Assembly: GCF_000799565.1 (NCBI RefSeq)
Contig: NZ_JUHB01000001.1
Span: forward strand, 3,289,501 to 3,353,500
Direction: 5' to 3'
DNA from: Cellulophaga sp. Hel_I_12
Lineage (GTDB): Bacteria; Bacteroidota; Bacteroidia; Flavobacteriales; Flavobacteriaceae
DNA: 64,000 bases
In this document: piece after piece, positions 1 through 9,873 of the stretch
Layout of the letters: every line of letters starts with the position of its first letter
How positions within the stretch are numbered: the stretch's first letter is position 1
The notes under the pieces: generated by a model
Database searches by the model: none
What the model was told of the DNA's origin: nothing
The model's input: the letters and a program-made list of their open reading frames with translations, nothing else
Made by a program: the position numbers and the translations under genes

Positions 1-651
1 GGATATACCGGTTCTGGTGATGACAGGATTAATATTTAACGATTTACCTCCCTCAAATAGCAATACTTTTTTGTCTAGCTTATAAAGGGTCTCTCTAAAA
101 GATTTTTCTCTTTTAGCACTCTTAATAATAAAGCTAGTCCCAAAGGTTTTAGCTAATTGAAGACTTTCATGATCGTTTTTTCCAATTCGTATTTGAGGGC
201 TATTAAAGCGGCTATCGCCTCCCGTATGAAAATCGATACAATAGCTTATGTGAGGTACAATCTCTTTCACAATATGATAGGCAAATCTGCTGGCTAATGA
301 TCCTGTACGCGTACCCGGAAAAACACGATTTAAGTCTCTTCCATCGGGGAATTCTCTAGTTTGACTTAAAAATCCGAAAACATTTACAACAGGAATACAT
401 ATAACCATTCCTGCATTTGGAATATGGTATTTTTTAGCAATTATTTTCCGAACAATCTCAACACCATTTACCTCGTTGCCATGAATGCCTCCCGTAAATA
501 AAATTGAAGGCCCTTTTAGTTTGGCTCTAGATATAATAATAGGAACTTCAATGCTGGTACCGGTATGTAATTTCGCAATATTTAAAGAAAGCTGATAGGT
601 TTTACCAGGTAAAATAGTTTCTCCTAGTATTTTAACTTTATTACTCGGCAT
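1..651 (-). CDS. Succinylglutamate desuccinylase/aspartoacylase family protein, 3' end cut by window edge
   Basis: Zinc carboxypeptidase-like hydrolase of the family that removes acyl or amino-acid groups through an amide bond. The reading frame starts at an ATG (651 on the minus strand) and is open to base 1, so the C-terminus is missing. The zinc-site motifs are visible: GGIHGNE near residue 53 (His and Glu ligands), DLNRVFPG, and the later DFHTGG. The start codon lies inside the 3' end of rimK (11-base overlap), which points to translational coupling. Family and fold are clear. The substrate is not; because it is paired with a glutamate ligase, removal or recycling of glutamyl groups is an inference. 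Confidence 0.85.
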   Translation of the reverse strand, partial: MPSNKVKILGETILPGKTYQLSLNIAKLHTGTSIEVPIIISRAKLKGPSILFTGGIHGNEVNGVEIVRKIIAKKYHIPNAGMVICIPVVNVFGFLSQTREFPDGRDLNRVFPGTRTGSLASRFAYHIVKEIVPHISYCIDFHTGGDSRFNSPQIRIGKNDHESLQLAKTFGTSFIIKSAKREKSFRETLYKLDKKVLLFEGGKSLNINPVITRTGIS

Positions 652-1516
652 TTCGTTCAAGATATTTTATGATTTGTCCTGCAATATCTTTTCCAGTCGC
701 ATGCTCTATACCTTCTAAGCCTGGTGATGAGTTTACCTCTAAAATTAAAGGACCTCTAGCAGATTGCAGCATATCAACACCAGCAATACCTAATCCTAGA
801 GATTTTGCGGCACGTATGGCAGCGTTTTCTTCCTCATCCGACAGTTCTATAATATTGGCAGATCCACCACGGTGTAAATTAGATCTAAATTCACCCTCCT
901 TGGCTTGTCGTTTCATGGCACCAACAACCACACCATCTACAACAAAAGCTCTGATATCTGCCCCTTTTGCTTCTTTAATAAATTCTTGTACGATCACCCT
1001 GGCCTGTAATCCGTTAAATGCTTCTAAAATAGATTCAGCAGAATTTCTATTATCTGCCAACATAACGCCTAAACCTTGAGTTCCTTCTAATAATTTAATC
1101 ACTAATGGGGCGCCACCCACTTTATCAATAATACCACTCACTTCTTTCGAATAGTTACTAAAAACTGTTTTGGGTAGGCCCAAACCTGCTCGAGACAGTA
1201 TTTGTAAACTTCTTAGTTTATCTCGAGACCGTACCAAAGCCTGAGATTCTGTCGCCGAAAAAACTTTCATCATTTCAAATTGGCGAACTACAGCGGTTCC
1301 GTAAAAGGTAAATGAAGCTCCAATCCTTGGGATAATAGCATTAATATCAGTTATTTCTTCCCCTTTATAAATAATGCCAGGTTTCTTTTTTTCGATAACT
1401 AAATCGCATTTCGTATGGTTAATCACAACAACCTCATGGCCTTTTTTCTCACCAGCTTCTACAAGCCTTTTGGTAGAATACAAGTTTTGATTGGCAGATA
1501 ATATAGCAATTTTCAT
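641..1516 (-). CDS. rimK: RimK-type ATP-grasp alpha-L-glutamate ligase
   Basis: ATP-grasp ligase that in Escherichia coli adds glutamate residues to the C-terminus of ribosomal protein S6. About 291 residues, the usual RimK length. The N-terminal KIAILS start, the ATP-grasp segment around [28 protein letters not shown] and the metal-binding [12 protein letters not shown] near the end are all present. I chose the ATG at 1516 because family members begin MKIAILS; an in-frame ATG nine bases upstream (1525) is also possible. A TATCTTTG element on this strand at 1672-1679 could be its -7 box, which would give a leader of about 150 bases. The next gene overlaps its stop. Its protein target in this organism is not shown by the sequence. 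Confidence 0.92.
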   Translation of the reverse strand: MKIAILSANQNLYSTKRLVEAGEKKGHEVVVINHTKCDLVIEKKKPGIIYKGEEITDINAIIPRIGASFTFYGTAVVRQFEMMKVFSATESQALVRSRDKLRSLQILSRAGLGLPKTVFSNYSKEVSGIIDKVGGAPLVIKLLEGTQGLGVMLADNRNSAESILEAFNGLQARVIVQEFIKEAKGADIRAFVVDGVVVGAMKRQAKEGEFRSNLHRGGSANIIELSDEEENAAIRAAKSLGLGIAGVDMLQSARGPLILEVNSSPGLEGIEHATGKDIAGQIIKYLERNAE

Positions 1517-1525
1517 GTTTTTCAT

Positions 1526-2196
1526 GTTTTTCTAAGAAATAAGTAAAGGATATTTGGTGGTTAAAACGCGTGCACTAATCATAAATACTAAACTAAAGAA
1601 TAATGCCAAGGTTCAAATTGATTTTTGGGTATAAAAATTTAAAGTACTAAAAAACTCTCATTTACCTGTGTCAAAGATACTTTTTTAAATCTAAGTTTTT
1701 TATTTGATTAGGATAAGGTAGTATTTTGTTGGGCTGATTGACCTTTAAAGGATCATCAACATTCACAAGTTCCTTATAAGTAAAAGTGGGACCATTGGCT
1801 AATTTAGAAACCATGGTAGTGCTAGATTCACAATCGCACTCAATAGCGGCTAGTGTAATAGCTACTTCACCAACTTGGATAGCATCATTACAATAGATTA
1901 TTTAAATTTAAGTCGAGAAATTGACGACAAAGGTCTTCCTATTTATTTGTGAAAATCGTCAACATGCTAATGATTGTAAATTTCAAAGGGTTACTAGGAA
2001 AAACGGACCACCAATAATATTTTCAAAGATTATTTGGAAAAATAATTCCTAAATTCGTTTATCTTCAAAGATGTTGCCAAAGCCCATTGAAATGGAAATA
2101 TTAAAATGGAATGTATTTTACCTGAAAACCACCTAAATTTGGAAAAGAAAGGTTTTGAAGAAAAAGGAGACAGAATAACTACTAACGAGAAATACT
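1526..2196. other. Gene-poor interval of 0.67 kb
   Basis: No confident gene lies here. The rimK side contains a possible -7 box (1672-1679, minus strand). A 76-codon stretch is open on the minus strand (1671-1901). On the plus strand, short open frames just before the phosphatase gene (for example ATG 2107 to stop 2211, 34 codons) overlap its start and resemble the tail of an eroded gene rather than a functional one. I see no tRNA and no strong terminator. Confidence 0.5.
1671..1901 (-). pseudogene. Possible relic of a protein-coding gene (unidentified)
   Basis: Between an in-frame stop at 1902-1904 and a TGA at 1671-1673 the minus strand is open for 76 codons. The composition is protein-like, with segments such as VGEVAITLAAIECDCESS and LPYPNQIKNLDLKKYL. 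There is no ATG near the N-terminal side, so it would be a C-terminal remnant. I do not recognise the family. Its end coincides with a possible promoter box, so chance openness in AT-rich DNA remains a real alternative. Confidence 0.25.
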
Positions 2197-3882
2197 ATGC
2201 AAAGTAAATTCTTATATATATCAATAATTCTTATTACAGTTCTAAGTCATTCAGTAATTTTGGCGCAGGACAGTTCTACTCCGAAATTAGTGGTTGGTGT
2301 TGTTATAGACCAAATGAGAGCAGATTATCTTTATAAGTATCAAAAAAGATACGGGGAAGATGGTTTTAAAAGATTATTACGGGATGGTTTCAATTTTAAG
2401 AATGCGAATGTCAACTATATTCCTTCTGAAACCGCACCAGGCCATGCATCTATTTATACAGGAACAACACCTTCCTATCATGGTATTATCGGGAATTCTT
2501 GGTTTGACAGAGAGAGCAATGCAGTTGTAGGTACTATTTCGGATGAGCAAGAAAAGATAGTAGGTTCTATCTTGGAAAATCCGTATGGAGCATCGCCCAA
2601 AAAGTTATTGGCCTCTACGATAACGGATGAGTTGAAAAAAGTAAGCAATTTTAAATCTAAGGTAATCAGCATCTCTATTAAGGATAGAGGAGCCATTTTA
2701 CCAGGAGGAAAATCTGCTGATGGCGTGTATTGGCATGATTGGGAATCTAGCCCAGGTTATTTTGTGAGCAGTAGTTATTATACAGAAGAGGTTCCCAAAT
2801 GGGTAACCAAATTTAATACCCAGGAAAAATCAGATGCCTATTTAAATGAAACTTGGAATACCCTTTACCCAATTGAAACCTATACCATAAGTGCCCCGGA
2901 TGACAACCGGCATGAAACAACAATGGGAGGAAAGCCAAGTCCTACCTTTCCTTATGATTTCAAAGCCATGAGGGAAGAATATAGAGCAAGAGGAACTGAG
3001 TTTCAATTGTTGTGGATTTCCCCTAAAGGAAACACCTTATTGACAGAATTCGCCATTAAAGCTTTACAGGAAGAAAGGTTAGGAATGGATGAGTATACGG
3101 ATTTTCTAAGTATTAGTTATTCTTTGCCAGATGTTATTGGGCATACTTTTGGTCCACAATCTGTAGAAATGGAAGATATTTATCTTAGATTAGATAGGGA
3201 TCTAGCGATACTTTTTAAAGCCTTAGACGCCCAGATGGGAAAAAACAACTACACTTTATTCCTAACTGCTGACCATGGAGCCATACAAAACGTATCCTTT
3301 TTAAAAGAGCACAATCAGGATGCCGCCATCGCTAATACTATAGGCGATGGAAGAAGCTTAGAGGCTTTTCTGGATTCGAAATATGGAAATGCTTCTTGGA
3401 TAACAACTGTTAACGGAAATGACATCTATTTAAATAAATCAACCATTGACGAACAAAAGTTATCCTTGCCAATGGTACAAAAGGAGGCCGCAAATTTTTT
3501 GATGACCCTCCCAGGGGTATCGTTGGCGCTTACCGCAGATGATCTTCAAACACAAGTATACGAGGAAGGAATTCGAAAAACCATGCAAAACGGATATCAC
3601 GTTAAAAGGTCAGGGGATGTTTTAATATCTTATACTTCTGGAACCATAATACATCCTAATCCAAAAATTAGCGTTGAGAATGTGATGGGAACAGTACATG
3701 GATCTGGTTATTCGTATGATACGCATATACCCTTAATTTGGATGGGAAAAGGTATTAGTTATGGAGCATCAGTTAGAGAGGTTAATATTATAGATATCGC
3801 GCCTAGTCTCTCCATGCTTCTTAATATTCCTTTGCCCAGTTCCTCACAGGGCAAGCCATTGATGGAACTTTTTGAAAAGTAA
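2197..3882 (+). CDS. pafA: PafA-type alkaline phosphatase (phosphate-irrepressible, secreted)
   Basis: Periplasmic phosphomonoesterase of the alkaline phosphatase superfamily, close to the Elizabethkingia/Flavobacterium PafA enzymes. 561 residues with a signal peptide ending near VILAQ. The nucleophile Thr79 (in PSETAPGHAS), Asn100, and Lys162/Arg164 in IKDRG fall at the same residue numbers as the active-site residues I recall for Elizabethkingia PafA. The zinc ligands are visible: Asp38 in VVIDQMRADY, the DVIGH pair near 312-316, TADHG near 359-360 and a late His in VHGSGY. It ends 11 bases before a convergent gene. PafA enzymes are known to be active regardless of phosphate supply; no Pho-type control is evident here. 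Confidence 0.93.
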   Translation: MQSKFLYISIILITVLSHSVILAQDSSTPKLVVGVVIDQMRADYLYKYQKRYGEDGFKRLLRDGFNFKNANVNYIPSETAPGHASIYTGTTPSYHGIIGNSWFDRESNAVVGTISDEQEKIVGSILENPYGASPKKLLASTITDELKKVSNFKSKVISISIKDRGAILPGGKSADGVYWHDWESSPGYFVSSSYYTEEVPKWVTKFNTQEKSDAYLNETWNTLYPIETYTISAPDDNRHETTMGGKPSPTFPYDFKAMREEYRARGTEFQLLWISPKGNTLLTEFAIKALQEERLGMDEYTDFLSISYSLPDVIGHTFGPQSVEMEDIYLRLDRDLAILFKALDAQMGKNNYTLFLTADHGAIQNVSFLKEHNQDAAIANTIGDGRSLEAFLDSKYGNASWITTVNGNDIYLNKSTIDEQKLSLPMVQKEAANFLMTLPGVSLALTADDLQTQVYEEGIRKTMQNGYHVKRSGDVLISYTSGTIIHPNPKISVENVMGTVHGSGYSYDTHIPLIWMGKGISYGASVREVNIIDIAPSLSMLLNIPLPSSSQGKPLMELFEK

Positions 3883-3893
3883 TAGAAAATAAT

Positions 3894-4955
3894 TTATTTA
3901 AGCCTTCCTTTATCCAAGATTTCTGATTTAAATTTAGCCGAGTCCGCTATAATATGAAAAAAACTTTGGATATATTTTTTACATTTCTCAAATTCATCTG
4001 GGTTTTCAAAATAGACCTTATGATCTTCTAGTATGGCCAACATATTTTGCTGATTTTGCAAGAATTCATCTCGGATGGTCAACATAGTAGCATCAGATCT
4101 CTTAAAACCTCTATATAAGCGTTCTGTAACCGACGCTAATGGTAATACCATACCATTGATTTGAGACACTACAGCATAGCTGACATCGCACAATCCTGAC
4201 ATGTCAAAATCATAAGGGATGGGGATAGAATAGCCGTTTAGGAATAAGAGTTTTTGATTGTGCTGATAACCTGTAGAGAAATCAGTATTGCCAATCATAT
4301 ATTGAAAAAAGGCATTGCGAACAGAGTTTAAGGAGTCTTGTTGCAGCGGATGAACATTTCTTTTCATGGTCTTACCACCAAAACGGTCTTCTAGCTCATC
4401 CATATCCTCTATCAAAAAGGCCTTTATTCTATGTTCTTCTGTTTTTTTCGATTTCTCTTCGGTCAGTGTCAGGTCCAAAAGCCTCGTTTTAAAGTGAAAA
4501 GGAGAAACCACCTCAAACAACTTATAGGCCAATAATTCTTTTATGACATTGTCATTAGCATTTCTTTCTTTTAAACAGGGGAGCACTAATTTCAATTCTT
4601 TATTTCCCTTGAACAAGGTTTTTTTGGCATCGTCCTTTTTGATTCTAATTTTAACAGGTGTAAAATAGCATTTCTTTTGCCTAAAATTACCTCTAGCTCT
4701 TATCCTTAGTGGCAAAGTACCAAGTGTATCAGCATCGGTGTAAGTGAAGTCTAAATGTATATATGTGCTATCGTTCGTCAGTTTTTTAAGGTCACGATTA
4801 CTATATGCCATTTGTAGGGGTAGTATGGTTGACGTTCTGAAAAGTTTTGAAACCTTACCCAATTTTTTATTCGTATCTTCAACCTGACCATTACAGTATA
4901 GGGATATCAAAAAACAGATTGTAAGGAGTCTAAAATTTGTTTGTATATTTCCCAT
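3894..4955 (-). CDS. CotH-like secreted protein of unknown function
   Basis: 353 residues with an N-terminal signal peptide (hydrophobic stretch ending near LYCNGQ). The middle part has the pattern of the CotH-related bacterial family: RIRARGNFRQKKCYF followed by TPVKIRIKK, LFKGNKELKLVLPC, then AFLIEDMDELEDRFGG and a PYDFDMSGLCD metal-site-like motif near the C-terminal third. CotH proteins are protein kinase-like folds; I see no direct evidence of kinase activity here. It is convergent with the phosphatase gene and divergent from the bestrophin-like gene, with only 37 bases between the two starts. The family assignment is moderately sure; the function is unknown. Confidence 0.6.
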   Translation of the reverse strand: MGNIQTNFRLLTICFLISLYCNGQVEDTNKKLGKVSKLFRTSTILPLQMAYSNRDLKKLTNDSTYIHLDFTYTDADTLGTLPLRIRARGNFRQKKCYFTPVKIRIKKDDAKKTLFKGNKELKLVLPCLKERNANDNVIKELLAYKLFEVVSPFHFKTRLLDLTLTEEKSKKTEEHRIKAFLIEDMDELEDRFGGKTMKRNVHPLQQDSLNSVRNAFFQYMIGNTDFSTGYQHNQKLLFLNGYSIPIPYDFDMSGLCDVSYAVVSQINGMVLPLASVTERLYRGFKRSDATMLTIRDEFLQNQQNMLAILEDHKVYFENPDEFEKCKKYIQSFFHIIADSAKFKSEILDKGRLK

Positions 4956-4992
4956 ATTGAATTAAACTTACACGTAAAGTAATAAAAATAAG

Positions 4993-5730
4993 GTGATTAA
5001 ACTCTATTTGTCTTCCTTAAATCACAGAACGTTATTAGTTACGGTAATCTCTTTTGCCTCCGTGTTTCTGTCTTATCGCTTTAAGATTTTTTTTAATGTA
5101 GACCTAACCTTACTTAGTATTGCCATTATTTTTCCTTTGGTTTTTACCATAAGAGGTTCTTTTAGAAGAAGAGAAAAAGCATTGGAACATTTAAGCCAAT
5201 ACCGCAGTGCCATGAAAACATTACACTATTTTATTACGACTAGTATGTTGTTGGAAAACGAAGTGGCTAGTTTAAAACTATTGTTGGAAAATATTGAAAA
5301 TAAAACCTTATTACATCTAAAAAGCAATGAAGGTAGCATCACAAATTTGGATAAAGAAGTTGATAAAATTTATGAATTTATTCACTCCAGAAGGAAAACT
5401 ATACCTAAAAGTTTAAAGGAAAAATTGTTCAAATATATGTGTGATCTTCACGAGGCGATTGACAATTTGAATGGGATTCTTGTGCATAGAACCCCCCTGA
5501 GTCTAAAGGCTTATTGTAAAGTTTTTATATATATATTTCCCCTTATTTACGCACCTACCATCATTTTTAATATTGGGCCGACCTATAATCCATTAGCAGT
5601 TTATTTTGTTGTGCTTATCACTGAATTTATACTTATTTCACTTTATAATATCCAGGATCATTTAGAATATCCTTTTGATGAGAAAGGGTTGGATGATATT
5701 CAATTAGATCATTTTAAGGTATTGCGATAA
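4993..5730 (+). CDS. Bestrophin-like membrane protein
   Basis: 245 residues. Two hydrophobic segments lie near the N-terminus (about residues 13-28 and 36-52) and two near the C-terminus (about 175-195 and 200-220), flanking a charged helical middle. HRTPLSLKAYCKVFIYIFP and the final LEYPFDEKGLDDI resemble the pore region and the acidic post-membrane motif of bestrophin anion channels. The only good start is GTG at 4993; no ATG fits. It shares a very short divergent region with the CotH-like gene. The bestrophin link is pattern recognition, and ion selectivity cannot be read from the sequence. Confidence 0.6.
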   Translation: MIKLYLSSLNHRTLLVTVISFASVFLSYRFKIFFNVDLTLLSIAIIFPLVFTIRGSFRRREKALEHLSQYRSAMKTLHYFITTSMLLENEVASLKLLLENIENKTLLHLKSNEGSITNLDKEVDKIYEFIHSRRKTIPKSLKEKLFKYMCDLHEAIDNLNGILVHRTPLSLKAYCKVFIYIFPLIYAPTIIFNIGPTYNPLAVYFVVLITEFILISLYNIQDHLEYPFDEKGLDDIQLDHFKVLR

Positions 5731-6028
5731 CCCAAAAATAATCTAATAATTCACAAAGAAGTGGGCGATTTTAAGCTAAGCAACCTAAAAACGAACTTAC
5801 AGGTCTGCATGCAACTAGCTACTCCCTTTATTTTTTATTCGCTTTTGCACTTATTTGTACTCCAGGCGCAAATTGCCTTGTAGTGAGTCCCGTCCAAACA
5901 TTTTGGTAAGAAAATAAAGGTGCTTATAGGAGTGTTATTTTTGTTTTGCCCGCTCTAGCTCAAATAAATTTGGCTCAGCACTTAAAACAAAAAGACCAAA
6001 GCTTTCACTTTGGTCTTTTCTTCATCTG
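5731..6028. other. Intergenic stretch before the tRNA pair
   Basis: Just under 300 bases with no protein-coding potential. It contains one strong hairpin at its right end (annotated separately) that ends the tRNA transcript. I see nothing else recognisable. Confidence 0.6.
5990..6019 (-). terminator. Terminator of the tRNA-Gly/tRNA-Leu transcript
   Basis: A long stem (AAAGACCAAAG pairing with CTTTGGTCTTT around a short loop) is followed by T-rich sequence in both directions. It lies directly after the 3' end of tRNA-Leu on the minus strand. Confidence 0.8.
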
Positions 6029-6112
6029 TACTCGAGGCGGGACTTGAACCCGCACGGACTAATGTCCATTGGATTTTAAGTCCAACGTGTCTACCAATTC
6101 CACCACTCGAGC
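6029..6112 (-). tRNA. tRNA-Leu (anticodon TAA)
   Basis: An 84-base cloverleaf on the minus strand. The acceptor stem is GCTCGAG/CTCGAGT, the D-arm is TGGTGGAATTGGTAGACAC, the anticodon loop reads CTTAAAA (TAA), there is a long variable arm as expected of a class II tRNA, and the T-arm is GCGGGTTCAAGTCCCGC. CCA is not encoded. Confidence 0.95.
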
Positions 6113-6126
6113 GTGGATTGAAGTTG

Positions 6127-6198
6127 AGCGAAAAAAGGGATTCGAACCCTCGACCCTCACCTTGGCAAGGTGATGCTCTACCCCTGAGCTACTTTCGC
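6127..6198 (-). tRNA. tRNA-Gly (anticodon GCC)
   Basis: A 72-base cloverleaf on the minus strand, 14 bases upstream of tRNA-Leu and probably co-transcribed with it. The acceptor stem is GCGAAAG, the D-arm is GCTCAGGGGTAGAGC, the anticodon loop is TTGCCAA (GCC), and the T-arm is centred on GGTTCGAATCC. CCA is not encoded. Confidence 0.95.
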
Positions 6199-6377
6199 GA
6201 GTATTGTTTAATGAGCGTAGCATTCAATATAAATGCGGTTGCAAATTTAGTATAATTCTATAAAAACCAAAGAAAAATTATAGAAAAGAATTAAAAAATA
6301 TTTCACGGTTTTAATTCCTAGGTTTTTTTAAATCGGAAAGCCTCATAAACAGCTATTTAGTGGCTATTCCTAAATTC

Positions 6378-8990
6378 TTAGGTATTTTTCTTTTTGGTTA
6401 ATAGCCGCTTTATTTCGTTTAATTTCATCAAAGCTTCAACGGGTGTCAAGGTATTTATATCTAAATGCGTTATTTCTTCTTTTATTTGAAGCAAAAGCGG
6501 GTCATCTAAATTAAAAAAGCTCAACTGCATTTCGTTTTGAGTATCCTGTAGTTTCTCCGTTAGTTCTTCACTGGAATGTGATTTTTCAAGCTTCTTTAAA
6601 ATTTTATTGGCTTTGTGAATTACTTGCTGCGGCATTCCAGCCATTTTTGCTACGTGAATACCAAAACTATGTTCGCTTCCACCCGGCATTAATTTTCGTA
6701 AAAACAATACATTATCTTTTAATTCTTTTACCGAAACATTGTAATTTTTAATACGTTCAAACGTAGTGGTCATTTCGTTTAATTCGTGATAATGTGTCGC
6801 GAACAATGTTTTTGCTCTTGTTGGGTGCTCGTGTAAATACTCCGATATGGCCCAGGCGATAGAAATACCATCGTAGGTACTCGTACCTCTGCCAATTTCA
6901 TCTAAAAGCACCAAACTGCGTTCCGATAAATTATTTAAAATAGAAGCCGTTTCATTCATTTCAACCATAAAAGTAGACTCTCCCATCGATATATTATCAC
7001 TGGCACCCACACGTGTAAATATTTTGTCTACGCAACCAATTTTAGCCGATTCAGCGGGTACAAAACTTCCCATTTGAGCGAGCAGAACAATGAGTGCAGT
7101 TTGTCGCAAAATAGCAGACTTACCACTCATGTTTGGTCCGGTGATCATAATGATTTGTTGCTCATCTCTGTTTAAGAGTACGTCGTTTGCAATATAGGCT
7201 TCCCCTAACGGCAATTGTTTTTCAATAACAGGGTGTCGACCATTTTTAATCTCCAGATCTGTGGTATCTGTTATAGTGGGTTCGTGATAATGATTTTCTT
7301 TCGCCAATTGAGCGAACCCAGAAAGGCAATCGAGCTGTGCAATTTGATAAGCGTTATTTTGAACAGGTGCAATATATTCTTGCATCCATACCACCAATTG
7401 TGAAAATAGTTGTTGCTCCAAAGCAGCAATTCGCTCTTCGGCACCCAGTATTTTACTTTCATATTCTTTTAATTCTTCGGTAATATAGCGTTCTGCATTC
7501 ACCAAAGTTTGTTTGCGAATCCATTCCTCGGGAACTTTATCTTTATGGGTATTGCGTACTTCTATGTAGTAGCCAAATACATTGTTCGATGCTATTTTTA
7601 AAGACGAAATACCTGTGCGCTCCGTTTCGCGTTCTAGCATTTTGTTTAAGTAATCTTTGCCCGAAAAAGCCAAACCACGCAATTCATCCAGCTCTTCAGA
7701 ATAACCTTTGGCAATGGTTGTTCCTTTTAAAATATTAACCGGTGCTTCCTCAAAAATCATTTCTTTAATTTTTGATCTTAGCATATCACAGGCTTGCAAT
7801 TGATCGCTTATAAATTTTACCGAGTCATTGTCGCTATTTGCTGTTACTTGTTTGATAGGAACAATCGCTTCTAAAGAATTTTTTAATTGAACAACTTCTT
7901 TGGGACTTATTTTTCCAGTGGCTACTTTAGAAATTAAACGCTCTAGATCACCTATTTGCTTGGTATGATGTTGTAGTTTGTGTAGAATGGTTTCATTTAG
8001 GTTGAGGTATGAAACCACTTGATGCCTTCGTCTTATTTTTTCGATATTTTTCAAGGGTAGCGCTAACCATCTTTTGAGCATTCTACCGCCCATGGGCGAA
8101 ATGGTTTTGTCAATAATATCTAACAGTGTAACAGCATTGTTATTATTGGCTTGATATAATTCTAAATTTCGGATGGTAAACCTGTCCATCCAAATATGTT
8201 CTTCTTCAGCGACACGTTCTAGCTTACTAATATGCTGTAATTGTCGGTGTTGTGTTTCTGAAAGATAATGCAAAGCGACTCCAGCGGCTACAACACCGTG
8301 ATGTAAGTGGTCTACACCAAAACCTTTTAAACTTGTTGTCTTAAAATGATCCGTTAAGGTTTGTAAGGCGTAATCTTCTTGATACACCCAATCCTCCACA
8401 AAAAAGGTGTGAAACTGTTTGCCGAACTGTTCTATAAATTCTTTCTTATGCACTTTTGAGACTAAAACTTCATTTGGTGCAAAGTTTTGTAATAGTTTGT
8501 CTATTTGGTCTTCATTGCCCTCCGAAGTTAAAAATTCTCCGGTTGAAATATCTAGGAATGCGATGCCTATAAGCTTTCTGCCAAAATGTACCGCACAAAG
8601 AAAATTGTTGGTCTTAGCGTTTAAGATATCATCATTAAAAGCAACTCCAGGAGTAACGAGTTCAGTAACACCTCTTTTTACAATGGTTTTGGTGAGTTTT
8701 GGATCTTCTAGTTGGTCACAAATAGCTACACGCTGGCCTGCTTTCACTAGCTTTGGTAAATAGGTATTTACCGAATGATGTGGAAAACCAGCAAGCTCCG
8801 TTCGGTCGCCACCATTATTGCGGTGTGTTAAAATAATGCCTAATATCTTTGATGCTTTTACGGCATCTTCGCCAAAAGTTTCGTAAAAATCTCCGACACG
8901 GAACAGCAATAGGGCATCAGGATACTTTTTCTTGATGGTATTGTATTGGTGCATTAAAGGTGTTACCTTCTTTTTTTCTTTCTTTGCCAA
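6378..8990 (-). CDS. mutS: DNA mismatch repair protein MutS
   Basis: Mismatch-recognising ATPase of about 870 residues. The mismatch-contact motif is in [14 protein letters not shown] close to the N-terminus. The C-terminal ATPase has Walker A GPNMSGKS, Walker [17 protein letters not shown] and the ATHYHEL motif, followed by the helix-turn-helix region ([14 protein letters not shown]). The open frame extends upstream to a TTG at 9038, but homologues begin (M)AKKEKKVTPLM, so I place the start at the TTG at 8990; both candidates are non-ATG. Upstream on this strand TACTTTCG near 9050 is one base off the consensus -7 box. mutL is not in the window. Confidence 0.93.
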   Translation of the reverse strand: MAKKEKKKVTPLMHQYNTIKKKYPDALLLFRVGDFYETFGEDAVKASKILGIILTHRNNGGDRTELAGFPHHSVNTYLPKLVKAGQRVAICDQLEDPKLTKTIVKRGVTELVTPGVAFNDDILNAKTNNFLCAVHFGRKLIGIAFLDISTGEFLTSEGNEDQIDKLLQNFAPNEVLVSKVHKKEFIEQFGKQFHTFFVEDWVYQEDYALQTLTDHFKTTSLKGFGVDHLHHGVVAAGVALHYLSETQHRQLQHISKLERVAEEEHIWMDRFTIRNLELYQANNNNAVTLLDIIDKTISPMGGRMLKRWLALPLKNIEKIRRRHQVVSYLNLNETILHKLQHHTKQIGDLERLISKVATGKISPKEVVQLKNSLEAIVPIKQVTANSDNDSVKFISDQLQACDMLRSKIKEMIFEEAPVNILKGTTIAKGYSEELDELRGLAFSGKDYLNKMLERETERTGISSLKIASNNVFGYYIEVRNTHKDKVPEEWIRKQTLVNAERYITEELKEYESKILGAEERIAALEQQLFSQLVVWMQEYIAPVQNNAYQIAQLDCLSGFAQLAKENHYHEPTITDTTDLEIKNGRHPVIEKQLPLGEAYIANDVLLNRDEQQIIMITGPNMSGKSAILRQTALIVLLAQMGSFVPAESAKIGCVDKIFTRVGASDNISMGESTFMVEMNETASILNNLSERSLVLLDEIGRGTSTYDGISIAWAISEYLHEHPTRAKTLFATHYHELNEMTTTFERIKNYNVSVKELKDNVLFLRKLMPGGSEHSFGIHVAKMAGMPQQVIHKANKILKKLEKSHSSEELTEKLQDTQNEMQLSFFNLDDPLLLQIKEEITHLDINTLTPVEALMKLNEIKRLLTKKKNT

Positions 8991-9101
8991 AAGCGAATGA
9001 ATTAGACTGTTTTTATAGCGTGTTGATTTGACCTTCAACCTTAAAACGAAAGTACTATTTTATCTAAAGGTTAAAGATTTTTGTTGATATTTTTAGATAA
9101 G

Positions 9102-9136
9102 TTGATAGAAATCGCCAAGGTCCTGTGATAAGTTTG
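9102..9136 (+). promoter_or_regulatory. Putative promoter of the SpoU methyltransferase gene
   Basis: The -7 element TAAGTTTG is at 9129-9136, matching TAnnTTTG. A TTG lies 24 bases upstream, slightly longer than usual spacing. It sits about 50 bases before the start codon. Confidence 0.45.
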
Positions 9137-9187
9137 TAATTTTGAAAATTGAATCCATGAAAAGAAACCTAATATGAGTAAGGATAT

Positions 9188-9730
9188 ATGCGGAAGTTAA
9201 AAAATAGCGAGTTAGATCGTTTAGATGTTGAAACATTTAAAGGCGCTAAAAAAACACCAATAATTGTAGTTTTAGACAATATTAGGAGTCTAAATAATAT
9301 CGGTTCTGTTTTTAGAACAGCAGATGCTTTTTTAATCGAAAAAATTTACCTCTGTGGAATTACAGCGACACCACCACACAAAGATATTCATAAAACAGCT
9401 TTAGGGGCCACGGATAGTGTGGCCTGGGAATATGCTGAAAGTACGCTTGAGGTTTTAAAAGAATTAAAGGAAAATAATATTGAAACCATTGCCATTGAAC
9501 AGGCTGAAAATGCTACTTTTTTAAATGACTATGCCATAGAGGCCACAAAAAAATATGCTCTTGTTTTTGGCAATGAAGTAAAGGGAGTAGCGCAGGAGGT
9601 GGTGACGCATTGTGATACCATTATCGAAATTCCACAATATGGAACGAAACACTCTTTAAATATTTCGGTAAGTGCCGGTGTGGTGATATGGGATTTTTGG
9701 TCTAAATTACAGCTAAAAAAAATACCCTAA
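9188..9730 (+). CDS. SpoU/TrmH-family RNA 2'-O-methyltransferase
   Basis: 180-residue SPOUT-fold methyltransferase that transfers a methyl group from SAM to a ribose 2'-OH of tRNA or rRNA. All three SpoU motifs are present in order: DNIRSLNNIGSVFRTADAF (about 30-48), ALVFGNEVKG (about 125-135) and IEIPQYGTKHSLNISVSAGV (about 148-167). It lacks the N-terminal substrate-binding domain of larger RlmB-like proteins. It stands alone, divergent from mutS. The RNA target cannot be assigned from sequence. Confidence 0.88.
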   Translation: MRKLKNSELDRLDVETFKGAKKTPIIVVLDNIRSLNNIGSVFRTADAFLIEKIYLCGITATPPHKDIHKTALGATDSVAWEYAESTLEVLKELKENNIETIAIEQAENATFLNDYAIEATKKYALVFGNEVKGVAQEVVTHCDTIIEIPQYGTKHSLNISVSAGVVIWDFWSKLQLKKIP

Positions 9731-9752
9731 CTGTTGAAGTAAGGGTACTTTA
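9719..9752. terminator. Hairpin between convergent genes
   Basis: ATACCCT and AGGGTA(C)T form a stem around a 14-base loop, with A-rich and T-rich flanks. It overlaps the stop of the SpoU gene and could serve either strand. Confidence 0.5.
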
Positions 9753-9873
9753 TATAGTTTGAGTTAGTTAGTTTTAAACCTAGTTTTTAGTGTATTTAAG
9801 AACACGAACTATGTTTAACGAGCGCAATTAAAGAAAACCTTTTTTAATGTGCAAATAAAATGTGAATATTATC

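Noticed and set aside
2107..2211. 34-codon open frame before the phosphatase gene
   Set aside because: It overlaps the phosphatase start by 15 bases, has no recognisable motif or promoter, and may be part of an eroded gene.
6010..6255. 81-codon open frame across the tRNA pair
   Set aside because: It runs antisense through tRNA-Leu and tRNA-Gly, whose cloverleafs are unambiguous.
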